Notes under the pieces: model-generated
Told to the model about the DNA's origin: nothing
Seen by the model: the letters and a program-made list of their open reading frames with translations, nothing else
Database searches by the model: none
Assembly (NCBI GenBank): GCA_937923945.1
Contig: CALDWC010000124.1
Span: forward strand, 1 to 5,284
Origin: an uncultured Treponema sp.
GTDB lineage: Bacteria > Spirochaetota > Spirochaetia > Treponematales > Treponemataceae
Reading direction: 5' to 3'
DNA: 5,284 nt
Shown here: piece by piece, positions 5,276 through 5,284 of the stretch
How the letters are laid out: each line of letters starts with the position of its first letter
Position numbering within the stretch: the stretch's first letter is position 1
Program-made: the position numbers and the translations under genes

Positions 5276-5284
5276 TACGAAACA

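Larger units (their letters stand above)
5145..5284. other. Dyad-rich noncoding region upstream of the TlpA-like gene
   Basis: I find no convincing gene here on either strand. Reading frames are broken within 15 codons or so, and the short ones have no ribosome binding site with a proper start. The stretch holds three separate perfect inverted repeats, listed individually, and a TATAAT at 5251-5256. Any promoter for the TlpA-like gene must be here or further right, but I could not find a good -35/-10 pair on the minus strand. TATTAT at 5257-5252 is the best -10 and has only a poor TTCGTA-like -35. Confidence 0.55.

Noticed and set aside
1..5284. Mobile element, CRISPR array, tRNA or rRNA
   Set aside because: I found no transposase or integrase motifs, no regularly spaced direct repeats, and no cloverleaf or rRNA-like sequence in the intergenic regions.

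Overview
The window looks like a piece of a spirochaete chromosome, most likely Treponema. The main reason is the plus-strand lyase gene, whose product follows the T. denticola cystalysin (Hly) sequence, as I remember it, from its first residues to its last. Moderate to low GC, A/T-rich intergenic DNA, strong AAGGAG/GGAGGA ribosome binding sites and many Lys/Asn codons agree. I cannot name the species.

Layout, left to right. Positions 1-110 are a short convergent spacer, with a possible tail of a plus-strand gene at 1-45. Positions 111-1871 (minus) hold argS, arginyl-tRNA synthetase, complete. Positions 1872-2016 are a divergent promoter region with an imperfect 24-bp dyad in the argS leader, a minus-strand -10 box, and a well-formed plus-strand promoter that almost touches the next start codon. 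Positions 2017-3201 (plus) hold a PLP-dependent MalY/PatB-type C-S lyase. Positions 3235-3927 (plus), 33 bp further on and probably cotranscribed, encode a small exported protein of unknown function with a CGFC motif and a second cysteine pair. A long symmetrical hairpin at 3935-3974 can end transcription from both sides. Positions 4017-5132 (minus) encode an exported two-part protein: about 190 residues of unrecognised N-terminal domain, then a TlpA-type thioredoxin domain with WCGPC. Positions 5133-5284 are noncoding as far as I can see and contain three perfect inverted repeats within about 120 bp, one of them around a TATAAT.

How the genes may work together. argS is housekeeping and probably only a neighbour. 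The other three have a loose sulfur/thiol theme: a cytosolic enzyme expected to release H2S, ammonia and pyruvate from cysteine, an exported protein with two cysteine pairs, and an exported thioredoxin-like reductase facing it. A functional link among them is my inference from adjacency and motifs, not something the sequence proves. I see no mobile element, CRISPR array, tRNA or rRNA. The nearest things to novelty are the unknown exported protein, the unknown domain fused to the thioredoxin fold, the predicted leaderless lyase mRNA and the cluster of dyads at the right edge.
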